Positions 9,177 to 16,744 of a stretch of DNA of 33,479 nt are shown piece by piece. Below the pieces are notes generated by a model. It saw only the letters and a list, made by a program, of their open reading frames with translations, did not search any database and was not told the origin of the DNA. The position numbers were made by a program, and so were the translations under genes. Source of the DNA: CAZQDP01 sp964592375 (GTDB lineage Bacteria; Bacillota; Clostridia; RUG12999); contig CAZQDP010000016.1 in assembly GCA_964592375.1 (NCBI GenBank), forward strand, positions 1 to 33,479, read 5' to 3'. Numbering within the stretch: the first letter of the stretch is position 1; each line of letters starts with the position of its first letter.

Positions 9177-10205
9177 ATGACAAGAAAACATAGGTTGTAT
9201 ATCGCTATTATTATGATACTGATCATAGCAGTTTTTTCTGGATGCCAAAACAAGCTCCAGTCTGTGAAAATGCCGGATTCGCAGGAAACTGAAAAACTGG
9301 CAGCTGCCACCCCAGTGCCACCTGTGAACAAGTATTATGACAGTTATATGTCGGGGAAACGTCCCATTGCAGTGATGATTGATAATGACGGCGAATCCTC
9401 TCGTCCCCATGCAGGGCTGGAAGATGCATGCATGGTATATGAGGTTGTGGTGGAAGGCGGAGCAACAAGATTGATGGCAATTTTCAGAGGAGTAAACACC
9501 GAAAAGATTGGTCCTGTGCGTTCCTCACGCCATTACTTTTTGGATTACATGAAGGAATATAATTCGATATATGTGCATTTTGGTTGGAGTCCTCAGGCAG
9601 GCAGCGAAATCACATCCACCAATATTGAAAAAATTAACGGCATTTTATCCTCGGATGCAGGGGCGTTTTGGCGAGAGGCCAAGTATAAAGGGGATTATCA
9701 CAGTGCATATACCAGCATGAAAAAGATAGGGGAATATGCAGATACCAAAGGCTTTGCAAGAACTTCGGACAAGCGCCCTTTGCAAATGTCAAGTGTATTC
9801 ATCGCACCGAAGGGGGATGCGGCCGAAAAAATTTCGCTGAAGTATGCAGGCTTTTATCGTGTGGGATATACTTATGATGCTGAGAAAAAGCTTTATATGC
9901 GCAGTATCAATGGGGCGCCGCATTTATCCCAAAAAAAAGAGCAGCTTAGTGCGACCAATATTATCATCATGTCTGTCAAGAATTATAATATTGGCGATGG
10001 CAGTCCCAGGCAGCAGGTGGAAACGGTGGGGACCGGAGGAGGCTATTATATTAGCGGTGGTAAAAGTCAGGCCATCACATGGTCGAAAAAAACAAGAGAT
10101 GGTGTAACGAAATTTACAGATGCAGATGGCAAGGACATTGTGCTAAATCCGGGGCAGACATGGCTGCAAGTGGTTCCTGTGGAGAATAATGCTGTCATTG
10201 ATTAA
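9177..10205 (+). CDS. YerB-like lipoprotein (DUF3048)
   Basis: 342 residues. The N-terminus has a lipoprotein signal with lipobox FSGC (C23), so it should be anchored to the outer face of the membrane. The DUF3048 core is clear: KRPIAVMIDND, VYEVVVEGGATRLMAIF, KIGPVRSSRHYFLDY and YVHFGWSPQAGS, followed by the usual C-terminal half ending near WLQVVPVEN. The family includes Bacillus subtilis YerB and has no established biochemical function. The start is fixed by AGGAGG seven bases before the ATG. It has its own promoter and precedes the B12 unit, which has a separate promoter and riboswitch, so it is probably not regulated by B12. The 303 bases before it hold a terminator, a cre-like site and the promoter. 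Confidence 0.88.
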   Translation: MTRKHRLYIAIIMILIIAVFSGCQNKLQSVKMPDSQETEKLAAATPVPPVNKYYDSYMSGKRPIAVMIDNDGESSRPHAGLEDACMVYEVVVEGGATRLMAIFRGVNTEKIGPVRSSRHYFLDYMKEYNSIYVHFGWSPQAGSEITSTNIEKINGILSSDAGAFWREAKYKGDYHSAYTSMKKIGEYADTKGFARTSDKRPLQMSSVFIAPKGDAAEKISLKYAGFYRVGYTYDAEKKLYMRSINGAPHLSQKKEQLSATNIIIMSVKNYNIGDGSPRQQVETVGTGGGYYISGGKSQAITWSKKTRDGVTKFTDADGKDIVLNPGQTWLQVVPVENNAVID

Positions 10206-10221
10206 AATTTAGAAAAATGTA

Positions 10222-10250
10222 TTGACATATTGAAAAATGTATGGTAGATT
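10222..10250 (+). promoter_or_regulatory. promoter of the cobalamin riboswitch operon
   Basis: -35 TTGACA (10222-10227, consensus), 17-base spacer, -10 TAGATT (10245-10250). Transcription would start near 10257, about 25 bases before the riboswitch aptamer. Confidence 0.8.
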
Positions 10251-10279
10251 AGTTTCAAAGAACAAAACTAAATATTGTG

Positions 10280-10430
10280 TTTTAAGGTGCGCATTGCGCT
10301 TAATAGGGAATCAGGTGATATGCCTGAACGGTCCCGCCGCTGTGAAGGGGAGCCTGCTGCAGATACCACTGTTGAAAAACGGGAAGGTGCAGTAAGGTGA
10401 TGATCCTAAGTCAGAAGACCTGCCTTGAAA
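10280..10430 (+). promoter_or_regulatory. cobalamin (B12) riboswitch aptamer
   Basis: All conserved blocks of the cobalamin class are present in order: GGTGC (10286), AATAGGGAA (10302), a P5 hairpin tcagg/cctga, CCGCCGCTGTGA (10334), the B12-box core ACCACTG (10365-10371), GGGAAGG (10381), and the 3' block GATGATCCTAAGTCAGAAGACCTGCC. P1 is TTTTAAGG (10280-10287) with CCTTGAAA (10423-10430). Loop bases TATGC (10319-10323) can pair with GCATA (10450-10454) in the hairpin after the aptamer, as expected for the L5-L13 kissing interaction. Binding of adenosyl- or other cobalamin is expected to repress the downstream genes. Confidence 0.97.
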
Positions 10431-10437
10431 TAAGAGA

Positions 10438-10515
10438 ACACCCTACGGAGCATAGGAGGTGTAGTACATATTTCATGTGTATGTTGTAAGCCGTAGCCGT
10501 TGCTGCGGCTTTTTT
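10438..10515 (+). terminator. riboswitch expression platform: P13 hairpin and Rho-independent terminator
   Basis: P13 is acacc (10438-10442) with ggtgt (10458-10462). The terminator is AGCCGTAGC (10489-10497), loop cgtt, GCTGCGGCT (10502-10510), then a run of T to 10515. CTACGG (10443-10448), inside P13, is complementary to CCGTAG (10491-10496) of the terminator arm and can act as antiterminator. Without B12, CTACGG pairs with the terminator arm and transcription continues. With B12, the kissing loop holds P13 and the terminator forms. The fold is deduced by eye. Confidence 0.85.
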
Positions 10516-10556
10516 GTTGAGAATGTGGTTGAAACAGATTGATTGGAGGAATAAAA

Positions 10557-11870
10557 ATGAACAGAGTTTTAAGGAGCATTTTTTGTGTTTTGCTCATTTG
10601 TATTTTAGCAGTAGGCGTCTTTCCGGCGCAGGCTATAGCATCAAATACGGCTCAGACCGGTGCAGAGCACGGAGTGCAATACTACATAGACAATAAGTCT
10701 ACAATACAAATAGGATGGTGGGATTATATTGCCCTATCTTCGGCAGGTTATGAGGCCCAAGGATTTGCCTTTGAAAAGCAAGCGAGCACGCAGGCCGCCA
10801 AGGTTGCATCCAATATCATTGCAGGCGTGATTACCAAGGCGGATACTTTGCAAGATGTGGAGAGTTTGCAAACATTTTACGCAAATGGGAAATATGGTAG
10901 CACATCTAATGACCAGATTTGGTCAATCATTGCTTTGCATATGGCAGGCGCAGAATTTGATAGGCAAAAAGCTGCACAGGAAATGATAAGGATCCAGTTG
11001 GCGGATGGCGGCTATGCATTCTCCGGCACCATAGGTGATGTGGATATGACCGGAATGGCCTTGAGCGCGCTGGCCATTTTGAAGAGCCAAACAGGAATTG
11101 CGGCGGCAATCACGAAAGCCGTGGGTTTCCTATCAAATGCACAGCAGCCAAGCGGTGGCTTTAAGGACAGGGATTTTCCCGAATATTCTTATCATGGCGA
11201 AGTCAATCCCAATTCCACTGCGGTTGCACTCATTGGGCTTATCGATGCGGGAATTGATATTTCGCAGAGTAGCTGGATAAAGGGTGGTAGAAGTATCATA
11301 GATTCGCTGCTGGACTTTATGCTCTCTAGCGGTGGATATTATATTCCGGCGGTGCCTACAGCGGCAAATCAAATGGCAGTAGCGCAGGTATTAACCGCTT
11401 TTGAGGCTGCCATTTGCGGAGAAAGCGTATTTTTAAATGTACCAACGCCGGTGCATATCATCAGCAGTGCAACTGCTTCCCCAGAGCCAACATCGCTTGT
11501 AACGGCAACGCCTTCGCAGGCGCCGAGTGTTACACCGGAACCCAGTGCTACGCCGGATCCCAGTGGCGGAGAAAAGGAAGTGTCCTTGAAAGTAATAGGC
11601 CATAGCGGCATTATCGCTGTAACTGCGGGAGGATATAAAAGCAGTGCCACCACAGCATATGAACTGCTGGAAGAGGTTTTAACAGAGCAAAATATCACAT
11701 GGAAAGCGGAAAGCTCCACTTGGGGAAAATATATTCAGTCCATAGCAGGGCAGCAGCCGTATAGCGACGGATACTGGGCGTTTTCTGTCAATGGTCAAAT
11801 GGCGGCCGTTGGGGTAGATATCTATGTGCTTATGCCGGGCGATGAAATACAGCTTCACTATGATGGATAT
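10557..11870 (+). CDS. surface transcobalamin-like protein, N-terminal part (cut by assembly gap)
   Basis: 438 residues before the gap. The ATG at 10557 has GGAGG seven bases upstream; a TTG at 10539 in frame is unlikely. Residues 1-28 form a signal peptide ending near AQAIAS. Residues about 35-300 look like a prenyltransferase/squalene-cyclase-type alpha6/alpha6 domain, with repeated helical pairs around IWSIIALHMAGAEFD, LADGGYAF, VDMTGMALSALAIL and NSTAVALIGLIDAG. A Pro/Thr/Ser-rich linker follows (about 305-340), then a DUF4430 beta domain (341-438) with SIAGQQPYSDGYWAFSVNGQ. An alpha6/alpha6 domain followed by this beta domain is the architecture of vertebrate transcobalamin and intrinsic factor. 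With the B12 riboswitch directly upstream, a surface B12-binding role is the best inference. The last complete codon ends exactly at the gap; the protein continues at 11971. Confidence 0.85.
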
Positions 11871-11970
11871 NNNNNNNNNNNNNNNNNNNNNNNNNNNNNN
11901 NNNNNNNNNNNNNNNNNNNNNNNNNNNNNNNNNNNNNNNNNNNNNNNNNNNNNNNNNNNNNNNNNNNNNN
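11871..11970. other. 100-N assembly gap inside a repeat-rich gene
   Basis: Exactly 100 N, the usual placeholder for a gap of unknown size. Comparing the flanking domains with the later repeats suggests about 44 residues (about 132 bases) are missing, or that amount plus whole repeat units. The flanks end and begin on codon boundaries, so a true gap divisible by three restores one reading frame. Confidence 0.97.
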
Positions 11971-14900
11971 GGGCAAACGCAGACCACCGATGCAACCGGA
12001 AGCACATCCTTTATTTGCGCAAATGAAAAACTCTTTGCTCAAATTACTGTGAGCAAGGAAAAGGATCCCATGCTTTGGGAGGATTTTTCGGGTAGTCTTG
12101 AGATTCCCCTTTCACAAAATGTAACCATCAAAATCATCGGTACAGATGGGTATTCTGCACAAACGCCACAAGATTACAAAACGCAAACGACCTCTGCATT
12201 TGATGCACTGAAAGAATTTGCAGATGCAAATGATATTGAAATTGAATATGGAAATACTACACTTGGTGTATATATAAAGTCCATTGCAAATATACAACCC
12301 CAAAAATGCAGCTATTGGGCTTTCCTCGTCAACGGGCAGATGTCCAACGTGGGCGTAGGGGATTATAAAGTGCAGCAGGGCGATACGCTCATCTTTTGCT
12401 ATGAAGGATTTTACAGTTATATCGATGGGCAAGAGCCAGAGGAAAATGAGTCTTTTTTGATCAAAATGGATAAGGTTGGCTATGACTCCACCTTGCAATT
12501 GCAGAAAACGACAAACATTGAGGGAGCGCAAGTGACATATAACGGCAGCACAAAGCTGACGGGCAGTGATGGCAGTGCATCCTTTGTCGCTACGAGCGGA
12601 AGCAAACCTGCCGTGGTGGAGCTTGCAAAGGAAAAGGACGGCGCACTTTGGGAGGATTATAGTCATACCATTATCATCGATGTAAAGGTTACGGCGGCAA
12701 CACCAACGCCAACACCAACGCCAACACCTGAAGGCTCGGGGGGTGGCGACAGCTCGCCGAAAGTATATTTAAAGGTCGTAGGGGACGGGACATTGATTTT
12801 GGGGAGAAAGAGCCTGACACTGGTCAGTGGAGACACGCCCATTTCTATATTAAAAAGAGAAGTATCGGATGTTGTGACCACAGGCAGTGGTACCAGTGTA
12901 TACGTTAATAAAATCGGAAGCCTTGCTGAGTTTGATAAGGGGCCTCAAAGTGGATGGAAATTCAAGATAAACGGAGAGGTTAAAAATCTTTCGGCAGGTG
13001 CATGTAAACTCAAGGATGGCGATGAGGTTGAATGGTTCTATGTATATACAGAAGACCAAGCATACGCTCGTGTCAATGTGACCATTAAAATCATCGGAAC
13101 AGATGGGTATTCTGCACAAACACCACAAGATTACAAAACGCAAACAACCTTTGCATTTGATGCACTGAAAGAATTTACAGATGCAAATGATATTGAAATA
13201 GAATATGAAAATACTGCATTTGGCGTATATATTCAGTCCATTGCAAATATACAGCCTCAAAAATGTAGCTATTGGGCTTTCCTCGTCAACGGGCAGATGT
13301 CCTCCGTGGGTGCCGGGGATTATGAAGTGCAACCGGGAGATACGCTCATCTTTTCCTATGAAGGATTTTATAGCTATATCGATGTGCAAGAGCCGGTTGA
13401 GAATGAACCATTTTCAGTTAAAATGGTGAAAATAGGATGCGATACCACTTTGCAGGCGCAAAAGGTAACAAGCATCGAAGGTGCACAGGTAACGTATAAC
13501 GATATTGTGAAACAAACAGACAGTACCGGTAGTGCATCCTTTGTGGCTGCAGTTGGTAGTAAACCTTTGGTAGTGGAGCTTGCAAAGGAAAATGACAGCG
13601 CACTATGGGAGGATTTTAGCCAGACCATTACCGTTGCTGCCAAGGTACCAACACCAACGCAAACGCCTACGCCAACTCCTACGGCAACGCCATCCGGAGG
13701 TGGCAGCAGCTCGTCAAAAGCATACTTAAAGGTCGTTGGCGATGGTTCGGTTATTTTAAATAGGAAAAGTGTAATATTGCAAAATGGCGATACGCCCATT
13801 ACTATTTTAAAGCGTGAAGTATCGGGGGTTGTTACATCTGGCAGTGGAAGCGGTGCCTATGTGAGCAAAATAGGCGATCTTGCAGAGTTTGATAGAGGCG
13901 CGCAAAGCGGCTGGAAATTCAAGCTGAACGGTGATGTAAAAAACCTTTCCGCCGGTGCATTTATCTTAAAGGATGGCGACGAGGTTGAGTGGTTCTATGT
14001 ATACACGGTTTCGCAAACCTCCTCCGGCAGGGGTGCAGTAACGCCGACATCCACGCCTATACCCACGCAATCAGCATCGCCTACGGCTACAGACGCACCG
14101 ATGGAAAACATCACCCGATTAGCCGATAAAAAAGGTGTGCAGGTTTTGGCACAGGCCATGACCTTAGATGGGTTTGCACCAATGATTCTTGCAGCAGCAG
14201 GGCAGAGTAGTGATGCTATCGCTCAGATGATTGTCAATCATGTGGTGGAAAATAAGGGAAAATACCGCAAGGTAACAGACATTGAACGAATGGCCATCAA
14301 CGCTGTGAAACTGGGACTTGACGCTGAAAATATTGGCGGCTATAATCTTATCGAGGCTATCATTTCTCATGAAAATATTGAAATGCAAGGGCTCAATGGG
14401 GTTGTTTTTGGACTACTTGCTTTGGATATGGTGGAAGTGAAGGGCAATTACAGTGGACCGAACACCAAAGAAGCATTGCTCCAAAAAATAATTGCACGTC
14501 AGAATGAAAATGGTGGCTTCGCCCTTGATGGCACAAACAGTGAGGTGGACATGACTGCCTTTGCCATTACGGCCCTGGCGCCATATCATAACAGAGAAAA
14601 TGTGCGCAGTACCATAGAAAAAGCACTCTCTTGGCTCGACAGCGTAAAAACTGCCGCCGGTGAATATCAATCTGCGGACGGGGAGGAAAACTGCGAAAGC
14701 TTATCGTGGGTCATCATTGCCAAAAGCGCAATGGGAGTGGATGCGGCAAATGAAATAAAGCTACTTTCGGCCTATGAGCTTTCGAGTGGTTATTTCTCTC
14801 ACCTAAAAAATGGACAGCAGGATATGATGGCCACAGAGCAAGCATTGATGGCTATTTGTGCTTACGAAAAAAATAAAAATGGTCAGGGAAGCTTCTTTGG

Positions 14901-15444
14901 AAGTCAAAAAGATTATATTTTTACAGATACAAAGGACATTTCTCCATGGGCTGTGACATTTATTGCAAGTGCCGCCCAAAAAGGCATTGTGAAGGGGGAT
15001 GACGCCGGCAGAGTCAATCCTCAAAAGAAGCTAACTCGCAGTGAGCTCATTACCATGCTCCTTCGCATAGCAAACTTGCATGCGGATAGCAGCATTCCTG
15101 CACAGTTTAAAGATGTTGTGCCGACGGATTGGTTCTATGGTTATGTCATGATCGGATACCGTGAAGGATTTATCAAAGGGTATTCGGAGGACACATTTGG
15201 ACCGCAAGGCTTGGTTTCGCGTCAGGAGATGGCAGTGATTGCCGCTCGTATGCTGAAATTATCCGATATAGACAATCGCCCCGTGGACTATGATTTGGCA
15301 AGTGATTGGGCAAAAGATGCAGTGGAGGCTGTATTTACAGCAGGAATAATGACCGGTGATGGCACCAATTTTAATCCGAAGGATGAAATGACAAGGGAAC
15401 AGGCTATTAAAACCGTGCTACTCATTGGAGAGCAATATAAATAA
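11971..15444 (+). CDS. surface transcobalamin-like protein, C-terminal part: DUF4430 repeats, second alpha domain, three SLH domains
   Basis: 1157 residues after the gap, in frame from its first base. Order: end of an Ig-like insert (TTDATGSTSF ... LWEDFSG); DUF4430 type A (about 50-145, SIANIQPQKCSYWAFLVNGQ); Ig-like insert; TPTPTP linker; DUF4430 type B (SGWKFKINGEVKNLSAG); then the A-Ig-linker-B block again; a Pro/Thr linker; a second prenyltransferase-like helical domain (nt about 14100-14900, NENGGFALDGTNSEVDMTAFA); and three SLH repeats (nt about 14930-15440, with TRSELITMLLRIA, SRQEMAVIAARML and TREQAIKTVLLI). The SLH repeats should hold the protein on pyruvylated cell-wall polymer. 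Alternating beta domains between two helical domains could give several ligand sites. There is no start codon of its own; it is one gene with 10557-11870. The cobalamin ligand is inferred from the riboswitch and fold. Confidence 0.88.
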   Translation, partial: GQTQTTDATGSTSFICANEKLFAQITVSKEKDPMLWEDFSGSLEIPLSQNVTIKIIGTDGYSAQTPQDYKTQTTSAFDALKEFADANDIEIEYGNTTLGVYIKSIANIQPQKCSYWAFLVNGQMSNVGVGDYKVQQGDTLIFCYEGFYSYIDGQEPEENESFLIKMDKVGYDSTLQLQKTTNIEGAQVTYNGSTKLTGSDGSASFVATSGSKPAVVELAKEKDGALWEDYSHTIIIDVKVTAATPTPTPTPTPEGSGGGDSSPKVYLKVVGDGTLILGRKSLTLVSGDTPISILKREVSDVVTTGSGTSVYVNKIGSLAEFDKGPQSGWKFKINGEVKNLSAGACKLKDGDEVEWFYVYTEDQAYARVNVTIKIIGTDGYSAQTPQDYKTQTTFAFDALKEFTDANDIEIEYENTAFGVYIQSIANIQPQKCSYWAFLVNGQMSSVGAGDYEVQPGDTLIFSYEGFYSYIDVQEPVENEPFSVKMVKIGCDTTLQAQKVTSIEGAQVTYNDIVKQTDSTGSASFVAAVGSKPLVVELAKENDSALWEDFSQTITVAAKVPTPTQTPTPTPTATPSGGGSSSSKAYLKVVGDGSVILNRKSVILQNGDTPITILKREVSGVVTSGSGSGAYVSKIGDLAEFDRGAQSGWKFKLNGDVKNLSAGAFILKDGDEVEWFYVYTVSQTSSGRGAVTPTSTPIPTQSASPTATDAPMENITRLADKKGVQVLAQAMTLDGFAPMILAAAGQSSDAIAQMIVNHVVENKGKYRKVTDIERMAINAVKLGLDAENIGGYNLIEAIISHENIEMQGLNGVVFGLLALDMVEVKGNYSGPNTKEALLQKIIARQNENGGFALDGTNSEVDMTAFAITALAPYHNRENVRSTIEKALSWLDSVKTAAGEYQSADGEENCESLSWVIIAKSAMGVDAANEIKLLSAYELSSGYFSHLKNGQQDMMATEQALMAICAYEKNKNGQGSFFGSQKDYIFTDTKDISPWAVTFIASAAQKGIVKGDDAGRVNPQKKLTRSELITMLLRIANLHADSSIPAQFKDVVPTDWFYGYVMIGYREGFIKGYSEDTFGPQGLVSRQEMAVIAARMLKLSDIDNRPVDYDLASDWAKDAVEAVFTAGIMTGDGTNFNPKDEMTREQAIKTVLLIGEQYK
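12118..13050 (+). repeat. long tandem repeat, unit 1 (DUF4430 A + Ig + linker + DUF4430 B)
   Basis: This block recurs at exactly +957 bases (13075-14007), and the register holds to the end. In the first 132 bases I count 8 differences. Each unit encodes about 311 residues plus an 8-residue junction. Such repeats explain the nearby assembly gap. Confidence 0.93.
12698..12728 (+). repeat. CCAACR hexamer repeat encoding a Thr-Pro linker
   Basis: Alternating ccaaca/ccaacg units encode TPTPTPTPTP between the Ig-like insert and DUF4430 type B. A similar, more diverged linker is at 13647-13692 in the second unit. Length changes by six bases would keep the frame, so this is a flexible spacer. Confidence 0.85.
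13075..14007 (+). repeat. long tandem repeat, unit 2
   Basis: Second copy of the block at 12118-13050, offset by 957 bases. It has the same domain order and landmark motifs (SIANIQPQKCSYWAFLVNGQ; QSGWKFKLNGDVKNLSAG). Confidence 0.93.
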
Positions 15445-15506
15445 TGATGCGTGCCAAAAAATATACCGCATTTTTCGCTTTATGGGAAGCAGAAAGCAGG
15501 CCGAAT

Positions 15507-16106
15507 ATGAAAAAGATATTATTTTGTTTTGTTACAATTGTGTTGATACTTTGCGGCTGTCAGCAACAAAAGGCTGAGGTGGCAACTCCAAAGGCCGAAA
15601 GTGAGCAGGTAGCAATCGCTCCAATCGTTACCACTGCACCGCAAGGCACAGCGCAGCAAAGTGCAGTGGTGCAGTCACCCGCACCTAAAAAGGCACCGAT
15701 TGAAAAGCAGACCACAGCACCAAAGCCGGCCGCAACGATAGCACCTACAAGTCAGCCTCCTGCAAAGGAGCAGTCACCGGAGAAGGCGCAAACAGTTAGC
15801 GTTACCGCAAAAGACGATGAGGGAAACTTCATATTAGGACCTGTTCAGATATCGTATATTGAAGGGATGACTGCATTTGATGCACTCAAAAATGCCGGGA
15901 GCGTAGCAGGTGTTGCCATCCATGCCAAGGGTATAAAAAGCATGATATACGTAGAAGGCATTGGGTCTTTGTTTGAATTTGACAAAGGGTCAAAAAGTGG
16001 TTGGCTGTATAGTGTAAACGGCGGAACGCCTGGGAAAAGTGCCGGCAGTGTAAAAATCGGCGCACAGGATGTTGTGCTGTGGCGATACACGGTGAGCGGA
16101 AAGTAA
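15507..16106 (+). CDS. DUF4430 lipoprotein of the B12 unit
   Basis: 199 residues from the ATG at 15507. An ATG at 15444 overlaps the previous stop (TAATG) in the same frame, but would put the export signal 21 residues inside, so the inner start is preferred even though its ribosome binding site is weak. The lipoprotein signal is KKILFCFVTIVLILCGC with lipidated C18. A low-complexity Ala/Pro/Thr/Gln region (about 20-95) acts as a spacer. One DUF4430 domain follows (about 100-197): VSVTAKDDEGNF, GMTAFDALKNAG, FEFDKGSKSGWLYSVNG, VVLWRYTVSG. It is the membrane-anchored version of the beta domains in the large surface protein. Placed between that protein and an ECF S-component, it probably passes ligand to the transporter. 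The role is inferred. Confidence 0.85.
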   Translation: MKKILFCFVTIVLILCGCQQQKAEVATPKAESEQVAIAPIVTTAPQGTAQQSAVVQSPAPKKAPIEKQTTAPKPAATIAPTSQPPAKEQSPEKAQTVSVTAKDDEGNFILGPVQISYIEGMTAFDALKNAGSVAGVAIHAKGIKSMIYVEGIGSLFEFDKGSKSGWLYSVNGGTPGKSAGSVKIGAQDVVLWRYTVSGK

Positions 16107-16150
16107 ATGCCAAAATATCGAAGTGATAAAAGAGAAGAGGATAAGCAAAT

Positions 16151-16744
16151 ATGAATTATTATATTATAATTGTTGCCGTTATTTTGCTGCTCTATATTGT
16201 GGCGGCAAAAATGCAAAAAAGCTTTTCGGTGAAGGATATTGTAGTCATTGGTCTGTTGGTTGCCATATCCTCTTCTGGTAGGGTGGCACTATCCATGATT
16301 CCCAGTGTACAGCCATCTTCTTTTATTATCATCGTTACAGGGATGGTTCTTGGAGGCGGCGCCGGCTATATTGTGGGTACGCTTACTGCATTTATATCGA
16401 ACATTTTCCTCGGAATGGGGCCGTGGCTCCCTTGGCAGATGCTAATGTGGGGGATCATGGGACTTACCGCACCCTTGCTTAAAAATAAAGGCCGGCTATT
16501 GCCGGCGATTGTGGGTGTGCTATGGGGATTTGTATTTGGGTGGGTTCTCAATCTCTATTGGTTTTTGGATGGAACCATGCCTTTTTCATGGATTGCATAC
16601 CTAGCGAGTTGCGGTACAAGCTTTGTGTTTGACCTCATGCATGGCGTAACCAATGGGGTGCTTCTGCTTGCCTTCTCGGAAAAATGGCTTACGCATATTC
16701 TGGCATTTGTACCGGAGAGGTCAAAAATACATCATTTGTCATAG
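16151..16744 (+). CDS. ECF transporter S-component, probably for cobalamin
   Basis: 197 residues, very hydrophobic, with about six membrane segments, the size and layout of energy-coupling-factor S-components. The first helix is followed by a basic loop (KMQKSFSVKD), then VIGLLVAISSSGRVAL, a typical S-component start. Later landmarks are GMVLGGGAGYIVGTLTAFISNIFLGMGPW, split over two helices, and LPWQMLMWGIMGL. S-components bind the vitamin and share an energising EcfA-A'-T module, not seen here, so it would be encoded elsewhere (group II ECF). B12 specificity is inferred from the operon: riboswitch plus DUF4430 proteins upstream. The start has agagaagagg upstream. Its 3' end overlaps the convergent ispE gene by 56 bases. 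The function could be a related corrinoid precursor. Confidence 0.8.
   Translation: MNYYIIIVAVILLLYIVAAKMQKSFSVKDIVVIGLLVAISSSGRVALSMIPSVQPSSFIIIVTGMVLGGGAGYIVGTLTAFISNIFLGMGPWLPWQMLMWGIMGLTAPLLKNKGRLLPAIVGVLWGFVFGWVLNLYWFLDGTMPFSWIAYLASCGTSFVFDLMHGVTNGVLLLAFSEKWLTHILAFVPERSKIHHLS

Noticed and set aside
11824..12042. Apparent frameshift and new gene start near the N gap
   Set aside because: The frame change comes from a 100-base placeholder not divisible by three; flanking codons are complete, so no real frameshift is shown.
12698..12728. Hexamer repeat as a phase-variation switch
   Set aside because: Units of six bases cannot change the reading frame; they only alter linker length.
12112..13389. 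Long antisense open frames (184 and 179 codons) inside the DUF4430 repeats
   Set aside because: They occur twice because the sense strand is repeated; the sense frame has recognisable domains and the antisense products do not.
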